Of a stretch of DNA of 64,000 bases, positions 30,186 to 39,992 are shown piece after piece. Positions within the stretch are counted from its first letter, which is position 1. Every line of letters starts with the position of its first letter. Location: contig NZ_JAVESS010000001.1 of assembly GCF_034006445.1 (NCBI RefSeq), forward strand, positions 496,001-560,000. Direction: 5' to 3'. The translations under genes were made by a program, and so were the position numbers. Source of the DNA: Desulfovibrio sp. Lineage in GTDB: Bacteria > Desulfobacterota > Desulfovibrionia > Desulfovibrionales > Desulfovibrionaceae. Below the pieces are notes generated by a model. That model worked only from the letters and a program-made list of their open reading frames with translations. It was not told the origin of the DNA and ran no database searches.

Positions 30186-32735
30186 TTGCTCTTCTGGGCA
30201 TTGCTGCTTTTGCTCAGCCTGCTCAGCTTTGACGCCAATGACCCCAGCCTTAATCATGTGGTCAGTGGAACAGTTGAAGTGCACAACAAGGCTGGCCTTT
30301 TTGGCGCGTACACTGCGGGCTTTCTCAACGATGTGTTTGGCGTGGCCGCCTTCCTTTGCCCATTGGTTTTTGGCGCACTGGGAGCGGCCTACGTTTCTCC
30401 TGCCTATGGCTTGCACTGGTGGCGCTGGTGCGGCTTCTTTCTGCTGACCATCTGCCTGCTCGTCACTGGCGCTGCCTGGGATTTTTCCTTTGGTGACGTA
30501 TGGGGCGGCGGCATGGTCGGCAGCGCTCTGCACCGCAATGCCAGCCTTTACCTCAGTCCTGGCGGTTCAGCCATTGTCTGGATTTTTATTTTTCTTGCCG
30601 GGCTGCAACTGGCGTGGAACATCTCCTGGTTCAGTTTGGCCGGACGGCTGCTTCACGCTTTGCGCCAACGACTTGAAGCCAGGTTGGCCGCCGCTGATGG
30701 GGCCTCTCAGGCAGAAGCCGCTGGCAAGAACGGAAACAAGACCGGCAAGTCGGGTTCAGGGCAGTCTGCCCGCCAGCAGGTGCAGCCTGAAATAGTGCAG
30801 CATACCCTGACTCCTGTGCAGGAAGAAAAAGCGGTTGCCGCATCAAAGTTCAAATTTGCCTGGCCCGACTGGTCGTTTTTGGCCCGGTGGCGCGACAAGT
30901 TGGGTGATATCCATCCCACTGCGGACTCGTTGCCGGATGTTTATGACGCCGATGGCGAAAAAACTCCGGCTTCTGCCAGAACAGCGGAGAACAACCGCGA
31001 ACCGGCGGTTCCGTTGGCGCCCGTCAGCCAAGACCTGGAAGATGATCCTTTTGCTGTCGCACAGGATCTGAATGGCCAACCGCTGGTACAGGGGGCAAGC
31101 CGCTCCGGCAGGACGCCTTCGGCGGCCCAGCCGCCTCGTGCCGAATCCGCTGCGGATGATTACGGCAGCACCACAGAAGACATGCACAGCGAGGCTGCGT
31201 CCGAGCCGTCAGCGGTCAAGGACGGACATGCCGCATCTCGCGCCCAGGAGCCGTCCTCAAAGACCGGACTTGTGGGCAAAATTACTGCGCCATTTCGCAA
31301 AAAGGCTGCCATCCCGCTTCCTGGCCTTGATCTGCTGGCTCCGCCATCGCCCCAGGCGGGCGGACTCAGCCGTGAAGACCTTCAGGCCAGAGGGCAGACC
31401 CTCATGGCCTGCCTCAATGATTTTGACATTCAAAGCGAACTTGTGCGCATAACCCCCGGGCCGGTTGTTACCATGTTCGAAGTTCGCCCGGCACCTGGCA
31501 TCCGCGTGAGCCGCATAGCCAACCTCACAGACGACCTTGCGCTGGCGCTCAAGGCGGTGGCCATTCGCATTCAGGCGCCTATTCCCGGCTCTGATACCGT
31601 TGGCATTGAAATCCCCAATGAGCAGCGCGAGACCGTAAACTTTCGCGAACTTGCCTCCTGCGAGGATTTTCGCACCGGTTGCGGCCCCCTGACCATGATT
31701 CTTGGCAAGGACATTGCCGGCAAGCCGTTTATGGCCGACCTGACCCGCATGCCTCACCTGCTTGTGGCCGGAGCCACAGGCGCTGGAAAAAGCGTGTGCC
31801 TTAACGGCATTCTCGTCAGTTTGCTCTACCGTACCCAGCCGCAGGACATGCAACTTTTGCTTATCGATCCCAAGCGCATCGAAATGGCTGTTTATGCGGA
31901 TGAACCCCATTTGGTGCATCCTGTTGTTACGGAAATGAGCGAGGCCAAGAACGCTCTGGACTGGGCCGTTCATGAAATGGATCGCCGTTATGCGGCCATG
32001 GCGCGCCTTGGCGTACGTAACGTCGCGGGCTTTAATCAAAAGCTTGCCGCTTACAAGAACGACTTGCCTCCGGATTTTTCAGACCTTGAGCCTTTGCCCT
32101 ATCTGGTCATTGTCATTGACGAACTTGCTGACCTCATGATGACGGCCGCTCGCGAAGTGGAAACCAGCATCGTACGTCTGGCGCAACTGGCCCGCGCCGC
32201 AGGCATACACCTGATTCTGGCAACGCAAAGGCCAAGCGTGGATGTCGTCACTGGCCTGATCAAGGCAAACTTTCCCTGCCGCATATCCTTCCAGGTGACC
32301 TCCAAGCATGACTCACGCACCATCCTTGATCAGGTGGGAGCCGAACATCTTCTTGGCCGGGGTGACATGCTGTTCAAGCCCAGTGGTGGACGGCTGCAAC
32401 GCCTGCACGGCCCCTTCCTGAGTGATGAGGAAGTGCAGGACGTCGTAAACCACTGGAAGCGCCATGTAAGCCCGTCCTATAAGGTGGATTTTTCTCAATG
32501 GGGGCTGGATGCCGCCATGGGGGGCGTAAACGGCGGTGGTGGTGATGCGGCCCAGGATCCGCTGTATGGCGAGGTACAGGTTTTCGTGAGCGAGCAGGGC
32601 CGGGCGTCCATATCCCTGGTGCAGCGCCGCTTTAAGATCGGCTTCAACCGGGCGGCGCGCCTGGTGGAGCAGTTGGAACACGACGGCATCATCGGCCCGG
32701 CGGACGGCAGCAAGCCCCGCGCGGTCGTAAAATGA
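30186..32735 (+). CDS. ftsK: DNA translocase FtsK
   Basis: 849 residues counted from the TTG at 30186. Four N-terminal transmembrane helices (30.19-30.65 kb), a Pro/Ala/Ser-rich linker to ~390, the alpha/beta motor domains with Walker A GATGAGKSV (~528) and Walker B VIVIDELADLMM, then a C-terminal gamma winged helix (ASISLVQRRFKIGFNRAARLVEQLE). It pumps DNA at the septum and activates Xer recombination. The reading frame stays open back to 30123 and encodes a plausible DAHKFSREL start, but it has no ATG, GTG or TTG before 30186. A strong GGGAGG at 30131 points to an ACG at 30144. Confidence 0.95.
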   Translation: MLFWALLLLLSLLSFDANDPSLNHVVSGTVEVHNKAGLFGAYTAGFLNDVFGVAAFLCPLVFGALGAAYVSPAYGLHWWRWCGFFLLTICLLVTGAAWDFSFGDVWGGGMVGSALHRNASLYLSPGGSAIVWIFIFLAGLQLAWNISWFSLAGRLLHALRQRLEARLAAADGASQAEAAGKNGNKTGKSGSGQSARQQVQPEIVQHTLTPVQEEKAVAASKFKFAWPDWSFLARWRDKLGDIHPTADSLPDVYDADGEKTPASARTAENNREPAVPLAPVSQDLEDDPFAVAQDLNGQPLVQGASRSGRTPSAAQPPRAESAADDYGSTTEDMHSEAASEPSAVKDGHAASRAQEPSSKTGLVGKITAPFRKKAAIPLPGLDLLAPPSPQAGGLSREDLQARGQTLMACLNDFDIQSELVRITPGPVVTMFEVRPAPGIRVSRIANLTDDLALALKAVAIRIQAPIPGSDTVGIEIPNEQRETVNFRELASCEDFRTGCGPLTMILGKDIAGKPFMADLTRMPHLLVAGATGAGKSVCLNGILVSLLYRTQPQDMQLLLIDPKRIEMAVYADEPHLVHPVVTEMSEAKNALDWAVHEMDRRYAAMARLGVRNVAGFNQKLAAYKNDLPPDFSDLEPLPYLVIVIDELADLMMTAAREVETSIVRLAQLARAAGIHLILATQRPSVDVVTGLIKANFPCRISFQVTSKHDSRTILDQVGAEHLLGRGDMLFKPSGGRLQRLHGPFLSDEEVQDVVNHWKRHVSPSYKVDFSQWGLDAAMGGVNGGGGDAAQDPLYGEVQVFVSEQGRASISLVQRRFKIGFNRAARLVEQLEHDGIIGPADGSKPRAVVK

Positions 32736-32800
32736 CAGTAAAAATTCTTACTACAGTTTCTTGCCATGTGGTCAAAGCCCTGGTGGGCTGTGGAGGTTGT

Positions 32801-33478
32801 ATGCGTAAGATGTGCGCACTGGTGGTCGCCCTGGCCCTGAGTTTTTCCATAGTTCCGGCTGTGCCGGCATCGGCTGTTGATATGGCCGCGGCCATTCAGG
32901 CCCGCTACGAAAAAACCGGCTCATTTTCAGCCGACTTTGAACAGACCCTCACACACAAGGAAAGCGGTTCTGTTGAAAAACGACAGGGTAAACTGCTGTT
33001 CAAAAAACCGCTGCTTATCCATTGGCAGACGGCCAAGCCCCATGAGGAAACCCTCGTGGTCACTGGCAAGGAAATCTGGAACTACCTGCCGGATGAAGCG
33101 ATAGCGTACCGCTATCCTCTCACTCTGGTGCAGGATTCACGGAGCATTATTCAGGTAATCACGGGGCAGGCCGCCCTGACCAAGGATTTTGATGTGAAGT
33201 CCGAGGGCAAAGAAGACGGCCTGGCCAAGCTGCGCCTTTTTCCCAAAGAGCCCGCCCCGCAAATGGTTGAGGCCATTATATGGGTTGAGCCCGACACAGG
33301 GTATATCAAAAGGGCAAACATACTGGATTTTTATGGCAATAGTAATGAAATCCGCTTCACCCGTTTTGCGCCTGATGTGAATGTGAAGGCTTCGGATTTT
33401 ACCTTTACGCCCCCCAAAGGCATAGAAGTTGAAGATCGCATTGAGCACGCCGTGCCAGAAAAAGAGCTGTTCCAGTAG
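32801..33478 (+). CDS. lolA: Outer-membrane lipoprotein carrier LolA
   Basis: 225 residues from the ATG at 32801 (GGAGG 5 bases upstream; an ATG at 32732 overlaps the ftsK end but breaks the signal peptide). Signal peptide MCALVVALALSFSIVPAVPASA, then the LolA/LolB fold: SFSADFEQTL, GKLLFKKPLLIHWQT, LVVTGKEIWNYLPDE, TRFAPDVNVKASDFTFTPP. It carries lipoproteins across the periplasm. Confidence 0.92.
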   Translation: MRKMCALVVALALSFSIVPAVPASAVDMAAAIQARYEKTGSFSADFEQTLTHKESGSVEKRQGKLLFKKPLLIHWQTAKPHEETLVVTGKEIWNYLPDEAIAYRYPLTLVQDSRSIIQVITGQAALTKDFDVKSEGKEDGLAKLRLFPKEPAPQMVEAIIWVEPDTGYIKRANILDFYGNSNEIRFTRFAPDVNVKASDFTFTPPKGIEVEDRIEHAVPEKELFQ

Positions 33479-33520
33479 CTAGGCCCTGTAAAGATTTCGG
33501 CCAGCTATACTGACAAGGCA

Positions 33521-33556
33521 AAAGGCCGTGTCGCATGACTGCGATGCGGCCTTTAA
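33521..33556 (+). terminator. Probable terminator after lolA
   Basis: A 15-bp stem with two G-U pairs (33521-33535 with 33540-33554) and a 4-base loop; the T-run is short. The 320 bases from 33479 to 33798 otherwise hold only the rpsA promoter region. Confidence 0.6.
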
Positions 33557-33726
33557 TATATAGGGGGAACATCAGGCAATTGTAGTGTTGAAACCTGTTC
33601 CGCCCCTGACCTGTAGTCCCCTTGTGGCCGGGCGCAGATCACGACCAACCCGCCCCTTAACCACAAGAAAAAAATTATCAATGTAATATAATTGAGTAAT
33701 TTTGTGCCGGAGCAAGCAAAACATCG

Positions 33727-33755
33727 TTGTTTTCTGCATCCGTATGAAGTATAAT
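33727..33755 (+). promoter_or_regulatory. Promoter for rpsA
   Basis: TTGTTT (33727-33732), exactly 17 bases, then a consensus TATAAT (33750-33755), about 45 bases before the rpsA start codon. The short leader ends in AAGGAG. A strong promoter suits a ribosomal protein. Confidence 0.75.
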
Positions 33756-33798
33756 TTTTAACTTGAGCAAATAAGCCCAGCTTTAAGGAGCAGGAAAT

Positions 33799-35268
33799 AT
33801 GACCGAGGAAAAGTTCGCGGCCTCCATGCAGGAGGAAGGCGTTGAGGATTTTGCCGCCATGCTGGCAGCCCATGAAACTTCTGGACACCGTCTTCAGACT
33901 GGCCAGAAAGTGACAGGCACCGTTATCGCCATTACAGGCGACAGCGTGTTTGTTGACGTGGGCATTAAGGTTGACGGCATTATGGAACGAAAAGAAATCC
34001 TTGACGCTGAAGGCAAGGAAACCGCGGGCCCTGGTGACACCGTGGAAGCATGGGTGATCGGTGTTTCATCACAAGAAATCCGCCTTTCCCGCTCCATGAG
34101 CGGCAGCGGGGTGGCTGCGCTGGAAGAAGCGCGCGACGCGGGCTTGCCCGTTGAGGGCCGCATCGCTGGCGCCTGCAAGGGCGGCTATTCTGTTGAAGTT
34201 ATGGGTAAAACCGCATTCTGTCCCGGCAGCCAGATTGGTCTTGCCACCACTGAAGAAGCGGATTCCCTTGTGGGACGCACCTTGCAGTTCCTCGTCATCA
34301 GGGTTGAGAACAGGGGGCGCAATATTGTCGTTTCCCACAGGGCCCTTCTTGACCGTGAACGGCAGGCGCAACTTGAAGTATTGCTTGAAAAACTCAACGT
34401 TGGCGACACCGTTGAAGGCAAAATAACCCGCTTTGCACCTTTTGGCGCTTTTATGGAGCTGGATTCGGCCGTTGAAGGCATGATCCATCTTTCAGAGCTT
34501 TCCTGGTCGCGCGTGGGCGCTCCTGACGAAGCTGTCTCTCTGGGTGACATTGTGCGCGCCAAAGTGCTCTCCATCAGTAAAAATGATAAAGGGCAGGTAC
34601 GCATCTCCCTTTCACGCAAACAGGCCCAGGGCGATCCCTGGCAGGATGTGGACCAGAAGCTTGAGTCCGGAGCCGTTGTGCAGGGGCGGGTAGTGCGCTT
34701 GGCCCCCTTTGGCGTTTTTGTTGAAATTCTGCCTGGAATTGAAGGTCTGGCGCACATCTCTGAATTGTCGTGGACCAAACGCGTCACAAAACCTGAAGAG
34801 ATCGTTCACGTTGGCGACACTGTCGCCGTGAAAATCAAAGACATCAACAGCGAATCCCGCCGTATTTCACTGAGTTTGCGTGAAGCCGAGGGTGATCCCT
34901 GGCAGGACGCCGCTCAGCGTTTTGCTGCAGGATCCCTTGTGCAAGGAACAGTTGACGGGCGTAGCCCGCATGGACTTTTCATCGCGCTCGCACCCGGCAT
35001 TACTGGTCTTTTGCCAGCAGGCGTCATCAAGAACGCCAAAAATTCCGGTCAGTACAGCAAATTGGACAAGGGCGACAGCGTCACCCTGATAGTACAAAAT
35101 ATCGATACCACTGCACGCCGCATCAGCCTTGCTCCTGAAGGCACCGAAGCCACGGCGGCAGTGGACGACAAGGCTTGGAAACAACACGCCAATCTTGGCA
35201 GAGCTACTGAAAACACCGGGATAAACACACTGGCACAAGCTTTGCATAAGGCTATGCAAAACAAGTAA
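33799..35268 (+). CDS. rpsA: 30S ribosomal protein S1
   Basis: 489 residues with five recognisable S1 (OB-fold) repeats; E. coli S1 has six. The last repeats are the most canonical (VEGKITRFAPFGAFMELD...IHLSELSW, VQGRVVRLAPFGVFVEI...AHISELSW). It binds mRNA and helps initiate translation. 14 bases later htrA begins, with its own AGGAG. Confidence 0.9.
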   Translation: MTEEKFAASMQEEGVEDFAAMLAAHETSGHRLQTGQKVTGTVIAITGDSVFVDVGIKVDGIMERKEILDAEGKETAGPGDTVEAWVIGVSSQEIRLSRSMSGSGVAALEEARDAGLPVEGRIAGACKGGYSVEVMGKTAFCPGSQIGLATTEEADSLVGRTLQFLVIRVENRGRNIVVSHRALLDRERQAQLEVLLEKLNVGDTVEGKITRFAPFGAFMELDSAVEGMIHLSELSWSRVGAPDEAVSLGDIVRAKVLSISKNDKGQVRISLSRKQAQGDPWQDVDQKLESGAVVQGRVVRLAPFGVFVEILPGIEGLAHISELSWTKRVTKPEEIVHVGDTVAVKIKDINSESRRISLSLREAEGDPWQDAAQRFAAGSLVQGTVDGRSPHGLFIALAPGITGLLPAGVIKNAKNSGQYSKLDKGDSVTLIVQNIDTTARRISLAPEGTEATAAVDDKAWKQHANLGRATENTGINTLAQALHKAMQNK

Positions 35269-35282
35269 CTAGGAGTTTTTCC

Positions 35283-36713
35283 ATGTTTATAAAAAGATGT
35301 TTAGCAGGGCTGCTGGCCGTTACCTTTGTGGTGACGGCCCAGTTTGCCCAGGCAATAAACCTGCCGGACTTCAGCGAACTGGCCGCCAAAAGCGGCCCTG
35401 CGGTCGTCAATATCAATACTGAAAAAACGACCACCAGTGGCGGCGGCTCTGAAGAACTTTTCGGCGAGATGTTCCGCAATATGCCTCCAGGCTTTGACAA
35501 GTTTTTTGATCAGTTTGGCGGCAGGCGCGACGGCAAAAGGCCCCAATCCAAGCAAAAATCGCTTGGCTCTGGTTTTTTGGTGTCGGCTGACGGTTATATC
35601 GTCACCAACAACCATGTGGTAGCCGATGCCGATGTCATCCGCGTTACGCTGGATCAAAAAAACGGTAAAAGTGATTCTTTTACGGCCACCCTTATTGGGG
35701 CTGATGAAGAAACAGATTTGGCCCTGCTGAAGGTTGATGGAAAAACAGATCTGCCTTTTCTGGTTTTTGGCAATTCCGACGCCCTTAATGTCGGCGAATG
35801 GCTGCTGGCCATCGGCAACCCCTTTGGTCTGGATCACACGGTGACTGCTGGTATTCTGTCTGCCAAAAACCGTAATATTCACGCTGGTCCTTTTGACAAC
35901 TTTCTTCAGACTGACGCCTCCATCAATCCCGGCAACAGTGGCGGCCCGCTGCTGAACATGCAGGGACAGGTTGTAGGCATCAATACAGCCATCATTGCCA
36001 GCGGGCAGGGCATTGGCTTTGCTATCCCCAGCAACATGGCCGCCAAAATCATCGACCAGATCAAGAGCGGCAAAAAAGTCAGCCGCGGCTGGATCGGTGT
36101 GACCATTCAGGACGTTGAAGAGAACGCGGCCAAGGCTTTGGGCATGAAGGACGCCAAGGGCGCCCTTATCGGCAGCGTTATGGAAAATGAACCTGCGGCC
36201 AAAGGCGGCATGAAGGACGGCGACGTAATTGTGGCCGTGGACGGCAAGGACATTGACGACGCCTCAGCCCTGTTGCGCGCCATTGCCGAAAAAACTCCCG
36301 GCAGCCAGGCCGTCATCAAGGTCTGGCGTGACGGCAAGACCATGGATCTTACGGTGACCCTGGGCGAACGCCAGTCCACTTCCCAGGCTGCAGCCGGAAG
36401 CAAGGGTGAAGCCAAACAAAGCGAAGGTTTGCTCGGCATTTCGGTTCGCCCCTTGAATGACGCCGAACGCCGCGATATGAAGATTGACAAGAACGAAGGC
36501 CTGCTCATCGTTGATGTGGCTGCCAACAAGCCAGCCGCTGACGTTGATCTGCGCCCCGGAGACGTGATTCTCAAGGCGAACCTGAAGCCTGTGAACACGT
36601 CTGCAGCGTTGTCAAAAATTGTGAACGAGGAGGGAGTCAAGCGCGGAGCCATCATGCTGCAAATTTCGCGGCGTGGTGATGTTGCCTTCCGTACTGTGCC
36701 TCTCGGTAAATAG
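35283..36713 (+). CDS. Periplasmic serine protease/chaperone of the DegP/HtrA family
   Basis: 476 residues. Signal peptide cleaved near AQA (~residue 23). Chymotrypsin-like domain with the catalytic triad H111 (NNHVVADAD), D145 (ETDLALL) and S219 (NPGNSGGPL), then two PDZ domains (~280-365 and ~390-470). It degrades or refolds damaged envelope proteins. Adjacent to rpsA, which is unusual for a stress protease, but it has its own ribosome-binding site and terminator. Confidence 0.95.
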   Translation: MFIKRCLAGLLAVTFVVTAQFAQAINLPDFSELAAKSGPAVVNINTEKTTTSGGGSEELFGEMFRNMPPGFDKFFDQFGGRRDGKRPQSKQKSLGSGFLVSADGYIVTNNHVVADADVIRVTLDQKNGKSDSFTATLIGADEETDLALLKVDGKTDLPFLVFGNSDALNVGEWLLAIGNPFGLDHTVTAGILSAKNRNIHAGPFDNFLQTDASINPGNSGGPLLNMQGQVVGINTAIIASGQGIGFAIPSNMAAKIIDQIKSGKKVSRGWIGVTIQDVEENAAKALGMKDAKGALIGSVMENEPAAKGGMKDGDVIVAVDGKDIDDASALLRAIAEKTPGSQAVIKVWRDGKTMDLTVTLGERQSTSQAAAGSKGEAKQSEGLLGISVRPLNDAERRDMKIDKNEGLLIVDVAANKPAADVDLRPGDVILKANLKPVNTSAALSKIVNEEGVKRGAIMLQISRRGDVAFRTVPLGK

Positions 36714-36742
36714 GGACGGCCATTACGCCAACCCTTGATTTC

Positions 36743-36775
36743 GGGGTCGCCTCAAAGCGGGGCGACCCCTTTTTT
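36743..36775 (+). terminator. Terminator after the HtrA gene
   Basis: GC-rich 8-bp stem (36743-36750 with 36762-36769) followed by TTTTTT. Confidence 0.9.
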
Positions 36776-36853
36776 GCGCCCTGTTTCCGCCTGCCTCGCG
36801 CGTGACAAGCCCTAATCCCCTATGCTAATTTGCAATTACAGCGGAGGTACGTC

Positions 36854-38497
36854 ATGCCTGTAGTCCATGCCAGAGCCGGAGAATTTCCTACACCGGAAGA
36901 CCTTGAAAATATTCCTGTTCTTGTCAGCGCCTATTTTACCGAATATCCCAATCCCGCTGTTCCGGCCCAGCGGGTGTCGTTTGGCACATCCGGGCATCGC
37001 GGCTCTTCGCTGCTGCAAACCTTTAATGAAGAACATATTTATGCCATCACTCAAGCCGTATGCGACTACCGAAAGGCCAATGGCATTGACGGGCCGCTCT
37101 TTTTGGGGGGCGATACCCATGCCCTGTCAGAGGCGGCCTTTCGTTCGGCCCTTGAGGTGCTGGTGGCCAATGACGTGCAGGTGCGCATCGCTCCCACAGG
37201 AATGTACACAGCGACCCCTGCCATCTCGCACGCCATCCTGAGCTGGAATGCCGGGCGCGTCACGGCCCTGGCCGACGGCATCGTCATCACTCCTTCACAT
37301 AATCCCCCTCGTGACGGCGGCTTCAAATATAATCCGCCTCACGGCGGCCCGGCTGAAACGCACGTTACCGACCTGATAGAAAAAAATGCCAATGCCTACC
37401 TTGAAAAAGGCAATCGCGGCGTGCAGTTGACCCATCTGCGAGCTGCGCTCAGCTCTCCGCTGGTAGAAGAATATGACTTCATAGGCTCTTATGTTGCTGA
37501 CCTGCCCAAAGTCCTGAACATGAAGGCCATTGCAGCTTCCGGGTTGCGCCTTGGTGTGGACCCTCTGGGCGGGGCAAGCCTGCAGATGTGGGAACCCATA
37601 GCTGAAACCTATGGAATAGATATTACTGTGGTCAACAAGGCGGTAGACCCTACATTCCGCTTTGTGCCTTTTGACAAAGACGGTAAAATCCGCATGGACT
37701 GTTCCTCGCCCTATGCCATGAGCGGCCTTCTGCACATGCGCGACCGTTTTGACCTTGCCGTGGCCTGCGATCCCGATTCAGATCGCCATGGCATTGTCAC
37801 CAGTCAGGGACTTATGAACCCCAACCATTTTTTGTCTGTAGCCGCCTGGTACCTGTTCCGTACGCGCGATGCCTGGCCCGTTGATGCCGGTATTGGCAAG
37901 ACGCTTGTCACCAGCGCCCTGCTGGACAGGGTGGGGCAGGACATAAAGCGTCCTGTGGTGGAAGTGCCCGTGGGCTTCAAGTGGTTTGTGCCCTATCTTC
38001 TGAACGGCCGTTGCGGCCTGGGATGCGAAGAAAGCGCCGGGGCATCTTTCCTGTGCTTTGACGGCAGCCCCTGGAGCACTGACAAGGATGGCCCTCTCAT
38101 GTGTCTGCTGGCTGCCGAGATGATGGCAGTAGAGCAGGCGTCGCCCAGCGAGTTGTATGAAAAACTCACAGCGCGGCTGGGCAGCCCCGTGTATCAGCGC
38201 CTGGATGCTCCGGCCGATGATCAGGTGCGTGCCAAGCTCAAGGCGCTGACGCCAGAAAGTGTGGACATGAAAGAACTTGGTGGTTCGCCGGTTACGGAGG
38301 TTATTACCAGGGCGCCTGGCAACGACGCGCCCATAGGCGGCGTAAAGGTTTCCAGCGCTGACGGCTGGTTTGCGGTGCGCCCCTCTGGAACCGAACCCAT
38401 TTGCAAGGTATATACAGAAAGTTTTAAGGGTGAAGAACATTTGAACGACATGCAAAAGGACGCCATTGATTTTCTGGATCGACTGCTCAAATCCTGA
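36854..38497 (+). CDS. pgm: Alpha-D-glucose phosphate-specific phosphoglucomutase
   Basis: 547 residues from the ATG at 36854 (GCGGAGG upstream). Phosphohexomutase motifs: FGTSGHRGSS at the start; the phosphoserine loop VITPSHNPPRDGG (~150); the metal site CDPDSDRHG (~310); the sugar loop GCEESAG (~395); and the phosphate-binding VRPSGTEPICKVY near the C-terminus. Interconverts glucose 1- and 6-phosphate for glycogen and envelope sugars. Confidence 0.96.
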   Translation: MPVVHARAGEFPTPEDLENIPVLVSAYFTEYPNPAVPAQRVSFGTSGHRGSSLLQTFNEEHIYAITQAVCDYRKANGIDGPLFLGGDTHALSEAAFRSALEVLVANDVQVRIAPTGMYTATPAISHAILSWNAGRVTALADGIVITPSHNPPRDGGFKYNPPHGGPAETHVTDLIEKNANAYLEKGNRGVQLTHLRAALSSPLVEEYDFIGSYVADLPKVLNMKAIAASGLRLGVDPLGGASLQMWEPIAETYGIDITVVNKAVDPTFRFVPFDKDGKIRMDCSSPYAMSGLLHMRDRFDLAVACDPDSDRHGIVTSQGLMNPNHFLSVAAWYLFRTRDAWPVDAGIGKTLVTSALLDRVGQDIKRPVVEVPVGFKWFVPYLLNGRCGLGCEESAGASFLCFDGSPWSTDKDGPLMCLLAAEMMAVEQASPSELYEKLTARLGSPVYQRLDAPADDQVRAKLKALTPESVDMKELGGSPVTEVITRAPGNDAPIGGVKVSSADGWFAVRPSGTEPICKVYTESFKGEEHLNDMQKDAIDFLDRLLKS

Positions 38498-38532
38498 ACA
38501 AAAGAAGCGCTAATCTTTGCGGGAATATTTCC

Positions 38533-38562
38533 AATCCGGCTCCGTAAGGAGCCGGATTTTTT
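38533..38562 (+). terminator. Terminator after pgm
   Basis: An 11-bp stem (38533-38543 with 38548-38558) with a 4-base loop and a T-run. It sits between two converging genes. Confidence 0.9.
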
Positions 38563-38572
38563 CCAAAGAGCG

Positions 38573-38992
38573 CTACTTGATAAAGTAGCCTATGGTGCGC
38601 CAGACGCCATCGTTTTCCTTTTGCATCAGCAAGGCTTCCACGGCTTCTTTTTTCTGCGCAAAGCCTGTTTGAAAACGAAAAATCGCATATTCACCATCGG
38701 GAACGCCGGGCAGCGTCGCAGTTGTTTCTGACGACGATACCTTTCTGGTTATGACATCGCCGAGAGGCTGCCGGGCTTTGGGCAGGGTCTTTTTCCATTC
38801 CTTCAGCTCGATGCCGGCTTTGAATGCTGCGGCAGCCTGATTCCACGTCGCCAGGGCGTCGCCTTTGTCGGCCAGGGCAAGCCAGGAGTTTGCCGCTTCC
38901 ATTGCCTTGTCAGGCGCGCTTGCGCCGAACGCGGCCGAAGTGTTGACGCATAGGGCAAAAGCAATCAAAGAGCACAAAACAAGCTTCCGCAT
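38573..38992 (-). CDS. DUF4019 secreted protein
   Basis: 139 residues from the ATG at 38992 (perfect AGGAGG upstream). A signal peptide ending near AFGA is followed by a compact domain (AANSWLALADKGDALATWNQAAAAFKAGIE..WKKTL..., QTGFAQKKEAVEALLMQKENDGVWRTIGYFI) typical of DUF4019. Periplasmic; function unknown. Its start lies just inside the end of the pseudouridine synthase transcript, so the two may be cotranscribed. Confidence 0.8.
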   Translation of the reverse strand: MRKLVLCSLIAFALCVNTSAAFGASAPDKAMEAANSWLALADKGDALATWNQAAAAFKAGIELKEWKKTLPKARQPLGDVITRKVSSSETTATLPGVPDGEYAIFRFQTGFAQKKEAVEALLMQKENDGVWRTIGYFIK

Positions 38993-39002
38993 TTCAGCCT
39001 CC

Positions 39003-39992
39003 TTATATTGCAACACTTTTTTTCAATGCAGTGACCTCCACCGTGCTCAGGTGCCGTGCCGCCCCCGGGGCAAGCCGCCCCAGTTCCAGTGGCCCCTGCG
39101 CAACGCGTTTCAGACGCAGAATGGTCAGTCCAAAGTCGCGGCACATGCGGCGAATCTGGCGGTTGATCCCCTGATGCAGAACCATGCGCATCAGAGTGCC
39201 ATTTGCAGCAGGGCGGGCGTCCACTTCCACAGGCATGAGTTTTTCACCTTCAGCCAGCACCATGCCCCGCCGCATGGCCGACAACGCCGCACCTGGCACA
39301 GCTCCGCGCACAAGAACTTCATAGACTTTTGGCTGATGATGCCGGGGATGCGTAAGGCGCTGGGCAAGCTGGCCATCATTGGTCAGCAGCAGTAATCCTT
39401 CCGAAAAGTAATCAAGACGTCCGACAGGGTAGAGGCGAAGCTTACGCACGTCTTCCGGCAGATAATCCATAACAGTAGGGCGACCCTCCGGGTCACTGAC
39501 GGTGCAAACCACCTGTACTGGTTTGTAAAGCATGAGATAGCAAAAATTTTGCGCAGCGTTAAGCAATCGGCCATCAACGGCAATAACATCGCTCGGCTGT
39601 ACCTGGCGACCAGGGTTAACCTCGGGCACACCGTTAACGACAACACGACCGGCAAGGATAAATTCGTCTGCTTTCCGGCGTGAGCACAGTCCGGAAGCAG
39701 CAATGGCTTTGTTTAAACGCAAGGAGTCTTCTGTACCGGAATCAGAGCCGGAATCAGATTTGTGCGCAGGCAAAGGGTTGCCAGTGGCTTTTCCGCCAGC
39801 CGCACCGTCTCGGTTATGGGCAGGCTTGGACAATGAAGAGGCTTTGCCACCCATTGGAGATGATGGCTCAGGCGCGGGTCCTTTTTGCAGGTCAGCACGC
39901 GCAGTTCGTGAAAAATCTTTATGGGCCCCGGATGTTGCGCGTGATGTCGGGCGTTTTGTATCAGGCCGTTGCGAACGATTGTGAGATGCCAC
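39003..39992 (-). CDS. RsuA/RluB-family rRNA pseudouridine synthase
   Basis: 329 residues from a GTG at 39992, chosen because AAGGAG lies 6 bases before it; an ATG at 40025 is the alternative. The N-terminal ~80 residues are basic and disordered. An S4 RNA-binding domain follows (LRLNKAIAASGLCSRRKADEFI), then the catalytic domain with the nucleophile Asp in PVGRLDYFSEGLLLLTNDG and the HQGINRQIRRMC motif. RluB/RluE/RsuA group; which rRNA uridine is modified cannot be decided. Confidence 0.9.
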   Translation of the reverse strand: MASHNRSQRPDTKRPTSRATSGAHKDFSRTARADLQKGPAPEPSSPMGGKASSLSKPAHNRDGAAGGKATGNPLPAHKSDSGSDSGTEDSLRLNKAIAASGLCSRRKADEFILAGRVVVNGVPEVNPGRQVQPSDVIAVDGRLLNAAQNFCYLMLYKPVQVVCTVSDPEGRPTVMDYLPEDVRKLRLYPVGRLDYFSEGLLLLTNDGQLAQRLTHPRHHQPKVYEVLVRGAVPGAALSAMRRGMVLAEGEKLMPVEVDARPAANGTLMRMVLHQGINRQIRRMCRDFGLTILRLKRVAQGPLELGRLAPGAARHLSTVEVTALKKSVAI

